Positions 37,598 through 44,806 of a stretch of DNA of 64,000 nucleotides are shown here, in pieces. The stretch is from Alloyangia pacifica (GTDB lineage: Bacteria; Pseudomonadota; Alphaproteobacteria; Rhodobacterales; Rhodobacteraceae). Where the stretch lies: NCBI RefSeq assembly GCF_020524285.1, contig NZ_JAIVKX010000024.1, forward strand, positions 1 to 64,000. Reading direction: 5' to 3'. A model generated the notes under the pieces. The model was not told the DNA's origin, made no database searches, and saw only the letters and a program-made list of their open reading frames with translations. How positions within the stretch are numbered: the stretch's first letter is position 1; each line of letters begins with the position of its first letter. Position numbers and translations under genes: made by a program.

Positions 37598-38986
37598 TCA
37601 TTCGGCCGCTTTCAGAGCCTGCTCATCGCGCCGCCAGCTGCCGAGCAGCAGCTGCTTCAGCGCCGCGTAGGTGGCGTCGAAGGTCTCGCGGCCACGGGCA
37701 TAGGTCTCGCGGTTGAAGTCGCGGTAGTCCGCCTCGTAGATGCCGCGCACCTGCTCGCCGGCCTGGCCGATGAGCGCGGTGAAATCCTGCCGGTGCGGCG
37801 AAAGCACCGGGCCGAGGTAGGCCTGCATCAGCGCCGCCAGCTCCGCCTGCTGGGTGCCGTCGTAGCGGGTGATCACCGCGCGCACCGCGTCCCACTGGAA
37901 CGACAGCCCGTCGCGGCCCAGGGCCCGGGCCGCCATGTTCTCCGCCTCCTCGATCGAGGAGAAGGTCGAATGCAGCATGTCGAAGAAGCGCCCCGTCGAG
38001 TCGAACTCGAGGAAGGAGGCGCCAAGCGGCACCAGCAGGATGTCGGCGGCGGCGAGCCCGTTGATCGTCAGGTAGCCGAGGGCGGGGGGCGTATCGAGGA
38101 AGATCACGTCGTACTCGTCGAGCAGCCCGTCCTCCTCGAGGCTCTCGGTGAGCGCGTCCCAGAGTTTCCAGCCGCGGCCCTGCATGCGCCAGACCGGGAT
38201 CTGGAACTCGGCCCAGTAGAGGTTGAGCTGCGCGCCGATGAGATCGATGTTCGGCCAGTGGGTCTTCTGCACGAGGTCCGGCGCGCGCGCCTCCAGCGCC
38301 TCGGTCAGCGTGTCGTCGAGCGGGACGGGGGCCTCGCCGCGGTCGAGCCGGCGCTGGTTCTCGCTGCGCAGGTGGCGGCCGTAGTGGCGCGCCAGCAGCG
38401 GGAAGACCGTCTGCCATTCGTCCTCGACCTTGCCGCCGAAGATCGAGGTCATCGAGCCCTGGCTGTCGAGGTCGATCACCAGCACCTTGTAGCCGTCGAG
38501 CGCCGCGGACATGGCCAGATGCGCGCAGGTCGAGGTCTTGCCGACGCCGCCCTTGAAGTTGGCCACGGCGACCATCTTGGCGGGCAGCCCCTCGGGGCGC
38601 CAGGGCAGGTAGTTCTTGGTCTTCGACCCGCCGGCGGCGAAATGCGCCCGCAGCCGCAGCACCTCCTCGAAGGTGAACCACTTGGCGCCGCCCTCGGTCT
38701 CGGAGCGGCCCTGCGGCAGCTCGGGGTTCTGCTTCAGCACCCGGCGGAAATGGCCGGTGGCGACGGGGATCAGATAGCGGGTGATCTCCCAGGTCGAGAA
38801 GAGGCGCAGGCTGCGCCCGCCGTCCTCCTCCAGCCCGCGCCCGGCGAGATCGCCCCGACCCGCCTCGCAGGCCTGCGCGATGGCGGCGAAGCCGTCGGTC
38901 TCGAAGGGCCCGCCAAGCGCGGTCAGCGCGGCGTCGGGATCGATGTTGAAATAGGGGGGCAGCTCGGTCTTGGGTTCCGGTTTCAT
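37598..38986 (-). CDS. parA: Plasmid partition ATPase, ParA/RepA-like (long form)
   Basis: 462 residues from the ATG at 38986 (AGCAGGGAC upstream). The N-terminal 120 residues resemble the regulatory DNA-binding extension of type Ia ParA proteins (STWEITRYLIPVATGHFRRV). The deviant Walker A is FKGGVGKTST at about 144-153, VIDLDSQGSMTSIFG is the A' box and VIFLDTPPALGYLTINGLAA the Walker B region. Type Ia ParAs move ParB-parS complexes over the nucleoid and usually repress their own operon from a site upstream of the gene; an inverted repeat at 39013-39036 could be that operator. It is divergent from repA, with the presumed origin between them. Confidence 0.93.
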   Translation of the reverse strand: MKPEPKTELPPYFNIDPDAALTALGGPFETDGFAAIAQACEAGRGDLAGRGLEEDGGRSLRLFSTWEITRYLIPVATGHFRRVLKQNPELPQGRSETEGGAKWFTFEEVLRLRAHFAAGGSKTKNYLPWRPEGLPAKMVAVANFKGGVGKTSTCAHLAMSAALDGYKVLVIDLDSQGSMTSIFGGKVEDEWQTVFPLLARHYGRHLRSENQRRLDRGEAPVPLDDTLTEALEARAPDLVQKTHWPNIDLIGAQLNLYWAEFQIPVWRMQGRGWKLWDALTESLEEDGLLDEYDVIFLDTPPALGYLTINGLAAADILLVPLGASFLEFDSTGRFFDMLHSTFSSIEEAENMAARALGRDGLSFQWDAVRAVITRYDGTQQAELAALMQAYLGPVLSPHRQDFTALIGQAGEQVRGIYEADYRDFNRETYARGRETFDATYAALKQLLLGSWRRDEQALKAAE

Positions 38987-39012
38987 GTCCCTGCTCGGCC
39001 TTGATGTGTGGC

Positions 39013-39036
39013 GTTTTTGGTAAGATACCGAAAAAC
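39013..39036. promoter_or_regulatory. Inverted repeat upstream of parA, candidate operator
   Basis: GTTTTTGGTA-AGA-TACCGAAAAAC: 10-bp arms with a single bulged G, 26 bases upstream of the parA start. Position and symmetry suit autorepression by ParA or a promoter-overlapping operator. Confidence 0.4.
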
Positions 39037-39236
39037 TGCGCACATGGAAGCAAAAGCTGCACATCTACGCGATTTCTTAGCAAATCTGAGGCTTTGGGGC
39101 AGGGCGGAGCGGTGCAATTCCGGGCAGCCTGTCTCTGCCTTCCTGTTATTTTCTGTTAGTTTATTCGTTACGGTCTGGGAAGAGCTTTCCCAAGCATCTG
39201 AAACCAAATGGTAAAAATGCATCGCTGAACACCCAT

Positions 39237-39297
39237 CCGACTCTGAACCCACGTTTGCCCGACTCTGAACCCACGGCGCAGCGACTCCGATCCCCCG
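39237..39297 (+). repeat. Iteron-like direct repeats at the origin
   Basis: CCGACTCTGAACCCACG occurs exactly at 39237-39253 and 39259-39275, and a diverged third copy, GCGACTCCGATCCCCCG, at 39281-39297. All three are spaced by 22 bases, i.e. two helical turns, so an initiator would bind them on the same face. Weaker CTGAA-containing relatives lie just upstream (about 39196 and 39225). Confidence 0.75.
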
Positions 39298-39317
39298 AAC
39301 TCGGGCTGGACGGCGGC

Positions 39318-39326
39318 TGTGGATAA
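39318..39326 (-). promoter_or_regulatory. Perfect consensus DnaA box
   Basis: TGTGGATAA on the plus strand is the exact reverse complement of the TTATCCACA DnaA box, 20 bases after the last iteron-like repeat. A GTG that could open the repA frame lies inside this box, which argues for the later ATG as the true repA start. Confidence 0.8.
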
Positions 39327-39414
39327 AACTAGGCTCGGCGTCACTGAAACCCCGAAAGCGGGCGGGCGCAGATCCGCCGCGAAAAACCGGGGGCCGGGCA
39401 GGCAGGACGAGACG

Positions 39415-40479
39415 ATGAGCGCAGCGACACGGCCTCCCGGGCAGGGGGCAGGACAGGTCTCGGGCCAGGGCGCGGGGCGGACTTCCGACAGCGGGCTGCT
39501 GCCCGACCGGCACCCGACCGCGGACTTCTTCGTCTGCGACATTTTCGATGCAGCGCCCAAGGACGATCTTGGCTCGATGGAGCACCCGATCTTCTCGCTC
39601 TCGACCCGGCCCGACCGGCGGCTGCTGAGCTACGATCACAACGGCACGCAGATCGACGTCATCCCCTCGGTCAAGGGCCGCGCCACGATCCATGACAAGG
39701 ACATCCTGATCTACTGCGTCAGCCAGCTCATGGCGGCGCTGAACGCCGGCCGCGAGGTTTCGCGCACGCTGCAGCTCAAGGCGCACGACCTACTGGTCGC
39801 CACCAACCGCGACACCTCGGGCGACGGCTACACCCGGCTCAAGGACGCCTTCGAGCGGCTCGCCGGCACGCGCATCACCACCAATATGACGACGGGGGGC
39901 ATCGAGACCACCCGCGGCTTCGGCCTGATCGAGAGCTGGGAGATCGTGCGCCGTTCGCGCGGCGGGCGGATGATCTCGGTGACGGTGACGCTCTCGGAAT
40001 GGCTGTTCCGCGCGGTGCTGGCGAAATCGGTGCTGACCCTGAGCCGCGACTACTTCCGTCTGCGCAAGCCGCTGGAGCGGCGCATCTACGAGCTGGCGCG
40101 CAAGCATTGCGGCAGGCAGGCGAGCTGGCAGGTCTCGGTCGGCACGCTGCACAAGAAGTCCGGCTCCGCCGCCCCGGTGCGGGTGTTCCGCGCCGCGCTG
40201 CGCAAGATGATCGCCGAGGCCGCGCTGCCCGACTACGCGCTGCGCGAGGTGCCGGGCGACATGATCGTCATCGAGCGGCTGCGCCCGGGCCGCGCCACTG
40301 CCAGCGGCCCGCAGCTCTCGGAAGAAGCCTTTGACGCCGCCCGCGCGCTGCGCCCGGGCGCCGACGTCCACGCCCTCGCCGCCCGCTGGCGCGGCTGGTG
40401 GGAGGAGACCGGCCGGCCCCGCCTCGGCAATGCCGACGCCGCCTTCCTCGGCTGGGTGAAGGCGCAGGAGCGGGGGTGA
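39415..40479 (+). CDS. repA: Plasmid replication initiator protein A
   Basis: 354 residues from the ATG at 39415 (AGGACGAGACG upstream); the frame is open to a GTG at 39319 but that overlaps the DnaA box. The core DFFVCDIFDAAPKDDLGSME, with HPIFSLSTRPD and DILIYCVSQLMAAL, is the signature of the replication initiator protein A family (RPA, PF10134) used by alphaproteobacterial RepA-type plasmids. LTLSRDYFRLRKPLERRIYE is the winged-helix-like region expected to contact iterons. It starts replication at the adjacent origin. A sulfotransferase gene follows immediately, with a possible GTG start overlapping the repA stop. Confidence 0.93.
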   Translation: MSAATRPPGQGAGQVSGQGAGRTSDSGLLPDRHPTADFFVCDIFDAAPKDDLGSMEHPIFSLSTRPDRRLLSYDHNGTQIDVIPSVKGRATIHDKDILIYCVSQLMAALNAGREVSRTLQLKAHDLLVATNRDTSGDGYTRLKDAFERLAGTRITTNMTTGGIETTRGFGLIESWEIVRRSRGGRMISVTVTLSEWLFRAVLAKSVLTLSRDYFRLRKPLERRIYELARKHCGRQASWQVSVGTLHKKSGSAAPVRVFRAALRKMIAEAALPDYALREVPGDMIVIERLRPGRATASGPQLSEEAFDAARALRPGADVHALAARWRGWWEETGRPRLGNADAAFLGWVKAQERG

Positions 40480-40484
40480 ACGCC

Positions 40485-41312
40485 ATGCGGGGCGTTGGCA
40501 GAATTGTTTCGCTGCGAAACAAGGCGGGGCGGCTGATCGGCCGGGGCAGGGGGGCGAGGCCTCCGGAGCCGATCCGCGAGCGGGTCGTGCTGTTTCACTT
40601 CCCGAAGACCGGCGGCACCTCGCTGCATGAGTTCCTGGCACCGCACTTCCCGCGCGAGGCGATCTGCCCCGAGCGGCTGCGCGACCTCGACCGGCTCGGC
40701 GCCGAGCAGCTGGCGGGCTACCGCTATGTTTCGGCGCATATGGATTACGACCGCTTCCGGCTGCTCCCGGAGCCGCGCTACGCGATCACCGTGCTGCGCG
40801 AACCGAAGGCGCGGATCCTGTCGCTCTACTATTTCTGGCGTGCACACTCCCGACAGGTGATCGAGGAGCGTGGGTTGCACGGCCCGCGACTGGCAAGGGA
40901 ACTGGGGCTGCTGGAGTTCCTGCGCCACCGCAGCGACGGGCTGCCGTCGGACACCGACAACTACTATGCCCGCAGTCTGCTCGGCCGGCATTGGGTCGGC
41001 CCGCGCGGCGAGATGCGGCTGAGCGACGAGGCCGCGCTGCAGGCGGCGCTGAGCCACCTGCCCGAGTTCGACACCATCGGCTTCACCGAGGATATGCCGG
41101 GGCTGTTCCGCCAGGTGACGGCCCGGCTCGGCATCGCGATGCCGAAGGAAATGCCCTGGGCACGCTCGTCGCGCAGCTATGATGCGCAGCCCAACATGGA
41201 AGAGGTCACGCGCGAGGAGATCACCCCGGAGATCGACGCCGAGCTCGACCGGCTGACGCGGCTCGACCGGGTGATCTACGAAGAGGCCCGCCGCCGCTTC
41301 GGGAGCCGCTAG
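40485..41312 (+). CDS. Sulfotransferase family protein (heparan-sulfate-type)
   Basis: 275 residues from the ATG at 40485 (a GTG at 40476 overlapping the repA stop is possible). RVVLFHFPKTGGTSLHEFL at about 30-48 has the FxKTGGTS loop for PAPS, and YAITVLREPKARILSLYYF at about 98-116 supplies the arginine and serine of the 3'-phosphate site, as in the Sulfotransfer_2-type group. It is cytoplasmic, with no signal or membrane segment. Its first codons contain a parS-like palindrome, read as IVSLRNK, upstream of the conserved fold; a later start that would exclude the palindrome cannot be ruled out. It ends at a hairpin region shared with the convergent RTX gene. Confidence 0.82.
   Translation: MRGVGRIVSLRNKAGRLIGRGRGARPPEPIRERVVLFHFPKTGGTSLHEFLAPHFPREAICPERLRDLDRLGAEQLAGYRYVSAHMDYDRFRLLPEPRYAITVLREPKARILSLYYFWRAHSRQVIEERGLHGPRLARELGLLEFLRHRSDGLPSDTDNYYARSLLGRHWVGPRGEMRLSDEAALQAALSHLPEFDTIGFTEDMPGLFRQVTARLGIAMPKEMPWARSSRSYDAQPNMEEVTREEITPEIDAELDRLTRLDRVIYEEARRRFGSR
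40505..40521. repeat. parS-like 17-bp palindrome, copy 3 (start of sulfotransferase gene)
   Basis: TGTTTCGCTGCGAAACA: same arms as copies 1 and 2, with the central base T instead of A. It lies 26 bases beyond the repA stop, so the three copies bracket the parB-parA-repA block. Confidence 0.72.
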
Positions 41313-41369
41313 ACCCGGGCCGGAGGCGCGTGGCAGGGCAGGGGGCAGGCCCGGGTCCTCACAGGGGAC

Positions 41370-41403
41370 AAAAAAGGGACCGCAGCGAAGGCCGCGATCC
41401 CTT
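41370..41403 (-). terminator. Rho-independent terminator of the RTX/DUF4214 gene
   Basis: Read on the minus strand: AAGGGATCGCGGC, a short CTTCG-containing loop, GCTGCGGTCCCTT, then a run of T. The stem has about 12-13 pairs with two G-T pairs. It lies 33 bases past the stop of the minus-strand gene and could also slow transcripts from the opposite side. Confidence 0.8.
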
Positions 41404-41436
41404 GGAGAGGATGCGAGGGCCGGCAGGCCCGCCGCC

Positions 41437-43395
41437 TCAGACGAGGACCATCCCGGCGTTCAGATCGGCCATCGCGGTGTCGTGCAGCGTGACCGTCACG
41501 TCCTGGTCCATGAAGACCAGGTCGTCGCCGTCCGCGCTCATCCGGTCCATGGCGGTCTCCGCGCTGCCGTAGCCGAAGGCGCTGAAGTCGAGCATGTCCC
41601 AGCTCTCGAGGTCGGTCACCTCGTGGCTGCTGCCGGCCTCGGCGGCAAAGACGAAGCGGTCCGCGAGCAGCCCGCCCGAGAGCGTGTTCGCCCCGCCGTC
41701 GCCCATCAGCACGTCGTCGGTGCCCTGCTCCATCACCCAGCCGGTGATGTCATCGGCCATCGACATGCGGAACTCGGGGCTTTCGGAGAAGCCGATCAGC
41801 ACCTCGGCCCGGCTCATGCCGGCGTCGAGGCGGGCGGTCCAATTGGCCAGCCCCTGCGCATCGGCACCGCGGTCGAGCACGTTCATGTAGAGCGCGTCCA
41901 CATAGGCTTCGTTGTCCAGCCCGCCGTAGTCGCGGGCGAACTCGGCGCTGCCGGTGAAGCCCGCGGCGACCTGCCCGAGGTTGAGTTCGCCGGTCTCCAG
42001 CCGCTCGGTCCAGTTGTAGAAGCCGCCGGCGTCGGGGGCGCGGTCGAAGGCGGCCTGGTAGAGGCGGATGACCTGGCCGCTTTCCACCTCGGCGCTGCCG
42101 CTGGTGGCGAAATCGCCGTAGATCATGTCATCGCCGCCACCGCCGCCGATGTTGTCGGCGCCCTCGTCGCCGTAGAGCGTGTCATCGCCGCCGGCGCCGC
42201 GCAGGATGTCGTCGCCCGTGCCGCCCGAGGCCCAGTCGGCCATCATGCCGGTCGAGGCATTGACCAGCCCCTGGTCGCCGTCGGCCCAGCTGCCGGTGTG
42301 GATCTCGTCGTTGCCGGCGCCGCCGTAGATCATGTCGGAGCCGTCGGCAGCGGCGTCGAAGGTCAGGCCGAGCGCCTCTGCAACGCGGCTGTCGTCGTCG
42401 CCGGTGATGATATCGTCCCCGGCGCGGCCGCGGATCACGTCATTGCCCGCCCCGCCGGCGAGGCCGTTGTCGTAGTCGGAGAGCATCAGGCTGCCCGCGG
42501 CGCCGTCATCGGCGGCATCGGCCTGGTTGTCGTCCTCCACCGAGGCATCGACGAGGTCTTCCCCGGCGCCGCCATGCAGCACGTCGCGGCCCGCGCCGCC
42601 GGAGATCGTGTCATTGTCGGCGCCTGCGGCAACGCTGTCAGCGCCCGCGCGGGCGTCGATGAAATCATCGCCGGGGCCGCCGTTGAAGCTGTCGTCGCCC
42701 TCGGTCAGGGTGACCCGCCCCGAGGTCATGTCGCGCTGCGCGGCGAAGAGGGCCATGGCCTCCTCAAAGCTGGCGCTCTCGATGTCGCCGGCGGCGGCGG
42801 GCAGGATGCCGGTATAGCCGTTGCTGCCGCCGTCGACCTCGCCGCCGGTGCCTGCGCCGATGCCGTCAGGCACCTGCACCCCGTGCAGCACGATCTCGCG
42901 CAGGGTCAGCGGCATGAGATCCTCGGCGGTGTAATCGGTCATCGAGACGGGGCTGAAGAAATTGCCGTCCTCGCCCAGGTCGTAGCTCTGGACGAAGGAG
43001 AGCATGCCGTTCGTATCGGCCATGGGCATGGCGCCGTCCGCGGATGAGACCAGCGGCAGCAGCACGTCGCCGTATTGGCCGAGGCCCTCGAGCACCTCGA
43101 CCATGCCATCGGCATCGGCGTCATCGGCCAGCGTGGGGGCGGTGGAGTCGATGGGGTTGCCATCCGTGTCGAAGAGCCCGTGGATATGCTGCGCATGGGT
43201 CTGCGACGGCGTCATCCCGGTGGCCGATATGGCCACGTTGAGATAGGCGCTGCCGTCCTCCTCGGTGGCCATGGCCAGGACCGCGGTGGCGTTGACGCCG
43301 GAGCTGTTCAGGGCGGTGAAGTCGACGGTCCAGAAGGCATCAGCCCGGGACAGGAAGGTCTCGAAAGACCGGTAGGAAGACGCAAGGTGGGCCAT
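41437..43395 (-). CDS. RTX calcium-binding protein with CHRD-like N-terminus and DUF4214
   Basis: 652 residues. The first 130 residues (TALNSSGVNATAVLAMATEE, THAQHIHGLFDTDGNP) resemble a CHRD-type beta domain. Residues about 230-430 contain many RTX nonapeptides (GGPGDDFID, GGAGRDVLHGGAGEDLVD, GGAGNDVIRGRAGDDIITGD), which bind calcium and fold after secretion. One DUF4214 pair follows (about 445-550, RLYQAAFDRAPDAGGFYNW), then the C-terminal module with GTDDVLMGDGGANTLSGG and DLESWDMLDFSAFGYG shared with two proteins near 23-28 kb. Strong ribosome site AGGAG seven bases before the ATG; a good terminator follows. Probably exported by type I secretion to the cell surface; exporter not seen. Confidence 0.88.
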   Translation of the reverse strand: MAHLASSYRSFETFLSRADAFWTVDFTALNSSGVNATAVLAMATEEDGSAYLNVAISATGMTPSQTHAQHIHGLFDTDGNPIDSTAPTLADDADADGMVEVLEGLGQYGDVLLPLVSSADGAMPMADTNGMLSFVQSYDLGEDGNFFSPVSMTDYTAEDLMPLTLREIVLHGVQVPDGIGAGTGGEVDGGSNGYTGILPAAAGDIESASFEEAMALFAAQRDMTSGRVTLTEGDDSFNGGPGDDFIDARAGADSVAAGADNDTISGGAGRDVLHGGAGEDLVDASVEDDNQADAADDGAAGSLMLSDYDNGLAGGAGNDVIRGRAGDDIITGDDDSRVAEALGLTFDAAADGSDMIYGGAGNDEIHTGSWADGDQGLVNASTGMMADWASGGTGDDILRGAGGDDTLYGDEGADNIGGGGGDDMIYGDFATSGSAEVESGQVIRLYQAAFDRAPDAGGFYNWTERLETGELNLGQVAAGFTGSAEFARDYGGLDNEAYVDALYMNVLDRGADAQGLANWTARLDAGMSRAEVLIGFSESPEFRMSMADDITGWVMEQGTDDVLMGDGGANTLSGGLLADRFVFAAEAGSSHEVTDLESWDMLDFSAFGYGSAETAMDRMSADGDDLVFMDQDVTVTLHDTAMADLNAGMVLV

Positions 43396-43486
43396 TGGTG
43401 ATCTCCTCTCTCATCAGTGGTCGCACCGGAGGAGTCACGGGAGGCCCGCGGGGAAAGTTTCCCTAACGCTCTGCACAGAAACGTGA

Positions 43487-43512
43487 ACACGCCGGGCGGG
43501 GGCCCGGCGTGT
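43487..43512. terminator. Strong GC hairpin after the DUF1501 gene
   Basis: ACACGCCGGGC, loop GGGG, GCCCGGCGTGT: 11 perfect pairs, 43 bases past the DUF1501 stop and before the RTX gene's upstream region. There is no T-run, so intrinsic termination would be partial. Confidence 0.5.
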
Positions 43513-43554
43513 GAGACGTGGGGGCTTCAGATGAGGGGGGCGCCGGCGGTGGTC

Positions 43555-44754
43555 TTACAGCACCAGCCGGCTCGGCGTCGCCATGTCGAGCCCGGGGAAG
43601 ACCGCGCCCTCCAGAACGTCCCGCGGCAGGCCGAAGAGCCCCTGCATGACGCTCGCGGCGTGCAGCCGGACATCGCTGAGCGGCATGAGATCGCGGCGCT
43701 GGTAGAGGTCGGCCTCGGCGAGGCCGGGCCAGCGGCCGTGCACCTGCCCGCCGCGCAGCGCGCCGCCGGCGAAGAGCATCGTGCCGGCGGTGCCGTGGTC
43801 GGTGCCCTTGGTGCCGTTGAGCCGCGCCGTGCGGCCGAACTCGGTCATCGCGAGGACCGCGGTCCGCTCCCAGACCGGCCCGAGGTCCGCCCGCAGGGTC
43901 AGCAGCGCCTCCGAGAGCCGAGTGAGCGCCGGGGTGAGGGTCTGATCCTGCCGGTTGTGGGTGTCCCAGCCGCCGAGCGAGAAGGCCGCCACGCGGCTGT
44001 CGCCGCGCAGCTTGCCCGCGGCAAAAGAGGCCAGCCGCTGGTGACCGGCGGGCGGCTTGGCCCCCTTCTGCATCTTCGGTGCCGCTTCGCGTGCCTGGGC
44101 CAGGCTGACGGCATCGGCGAGGCTGTCGCGGAACAACGGATCGTCATGCATCACCATCTCCAGCAGGCGCTGTGCCTGCGGGGTCAGCTCGAGCTTCGCC
44201 TCGGGCGACCAGTGCATCACGTGGGCCGGGCCGCGGGTGAGCAGCATCTCGGGCACGCCCACGGTATAGGCGGTCTCGCCCTCCAGCCCAGAGACCTGCT
44301 GCAGCATGCGGTTGAGCCAGCCGTCGCGGAAGCGGGGTAGCATCTCGGCGGTGCCGGCCTCGAGCATGTCCTGCCCGTCGAAATGGCTGCGCTTGTCGCG
44401 GTAGGGGGTCGAGACGGCCTGCACGAAGCCGAGCTCGCCCGAGCGCCAGAGCGGCAGCAGCGGGGTCATCGCCGGGTGCAGGGCGAAGAAACCGTCGAGA
44501 TCATGGGCGCCCTCGGGGCTGCCCGGGCGCAGCGCCTCCATGCCGGGCCTCAGCGCGGCGAAGGCGGGGTCGCCCCAGGGTTGGAGCACGCCGAGCCCGT
44601 CCATACCGCCGCGCAGGATGATCACCACCAGCCGCGCGTCCCAGGGCGCCGAGGCGAAGGTCACCGTGGAGAGCAGCGGGCTCGCCGCCGCCGAGCAGCC
44701 AAGCGCCAGGCCGCGCCCCAGGAAGCCGCGCCGGTTCATCTCTCCGGCACTCAT
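43555..44754 (-). CDS. DUF1501 family protein, Tat-exported
   Basis: 399 residues. NRRGFLGRGLALGCSAAASP is a twin-arginine (Tat) signal peptide, so the protein should be exported folded to the periplasm. The mature part has RLVVIILRGGMDGLGVLQPW and AMTEFGRTARLNGTKGTDHGTAG, the hallmark blocks of DUF1501 (PF07394), a family related to alkaline-phosphatase/sulfatase folds with no settled function. AAGGAG lies six bases before the ATG. It follows the DUF1800 gene on the same strand, the usual partner of this family. In this setting a role in modifying or handling a sulfated or phosphorylated surface polymer is conceivable, but that is speculation. Confidence 0.9.
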   Translation of the reverse strand: MSAGEMNRRGFLGRGLALGCSAAASPLLSTVTFASAPWDARLVVIILRGGMDGLGVLQPWGDPAFAALRPGMEALRPGSPEGAHDLDGFFALHPAMTPLLPLWRSGELGFVQAVSTPYRDKRSHFDGQDMLEAGTAEMLPRFRDGWLNRMLQQVSGLEGETAYTVGVPEMLLTRGPAHVMHWSPEAKLELTPQAQRLLEMVMHDDPLFRDSLADAVSLAQAREAAPKMQKGAKPPAGHQRLASFAAGKLRGDSRVAAFSLGGWDTHNRQDQTLTPALTRLSEALLTLRADLGPVWERTAVLAMTEFGRTARLNGTKGTDHGTAGTMLFAGGALRGGQVHGRWPGLAEADLYQRRDLMPLSDVRLHAASVMQGLFGLPRDVLEGAVFPGLDMATPSRLVL

Positions 44755-44806
44755 GAGGCGCTCCTTGCGCCGGGTCGGCGGGTCTGGATTATCCGGGTCA
44801 TGCGCA

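Larger units (their letters stand above)
38987..39414. other. Putative replication origin and divergent control region between parA and repA
   Basis: 428 bases of non-coding DNA between divergent parA and repA. From parA to repA it holds an inverted repeat (39013-39036), an AT-rich tract (about 39140-39180), iteron-like direct repeats of 22-base period (39237-39297) and a perfect consensus DnaA box (39318-39326). This is the normal composition of an iteron-controlled plasmid oriV beside its initiator gene. Base composition is clearly lower in GC than its surroundings. Confidence 0.75.

Noticed and set aside
36434-40479. A repABC-type plasmid
   Set aside because: parA and parB are on the opposite strand from the initiator, which belongs to the RPA family rather than RepC, and an iteron origin lies between them.
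41900-42800. CRISPR-like or tandem DNA repeats in the RTX genes
   Set aside because: The periodicity comes from coding glycine-aspartate nonapeptides; unit sequences vary and there are no spacers.
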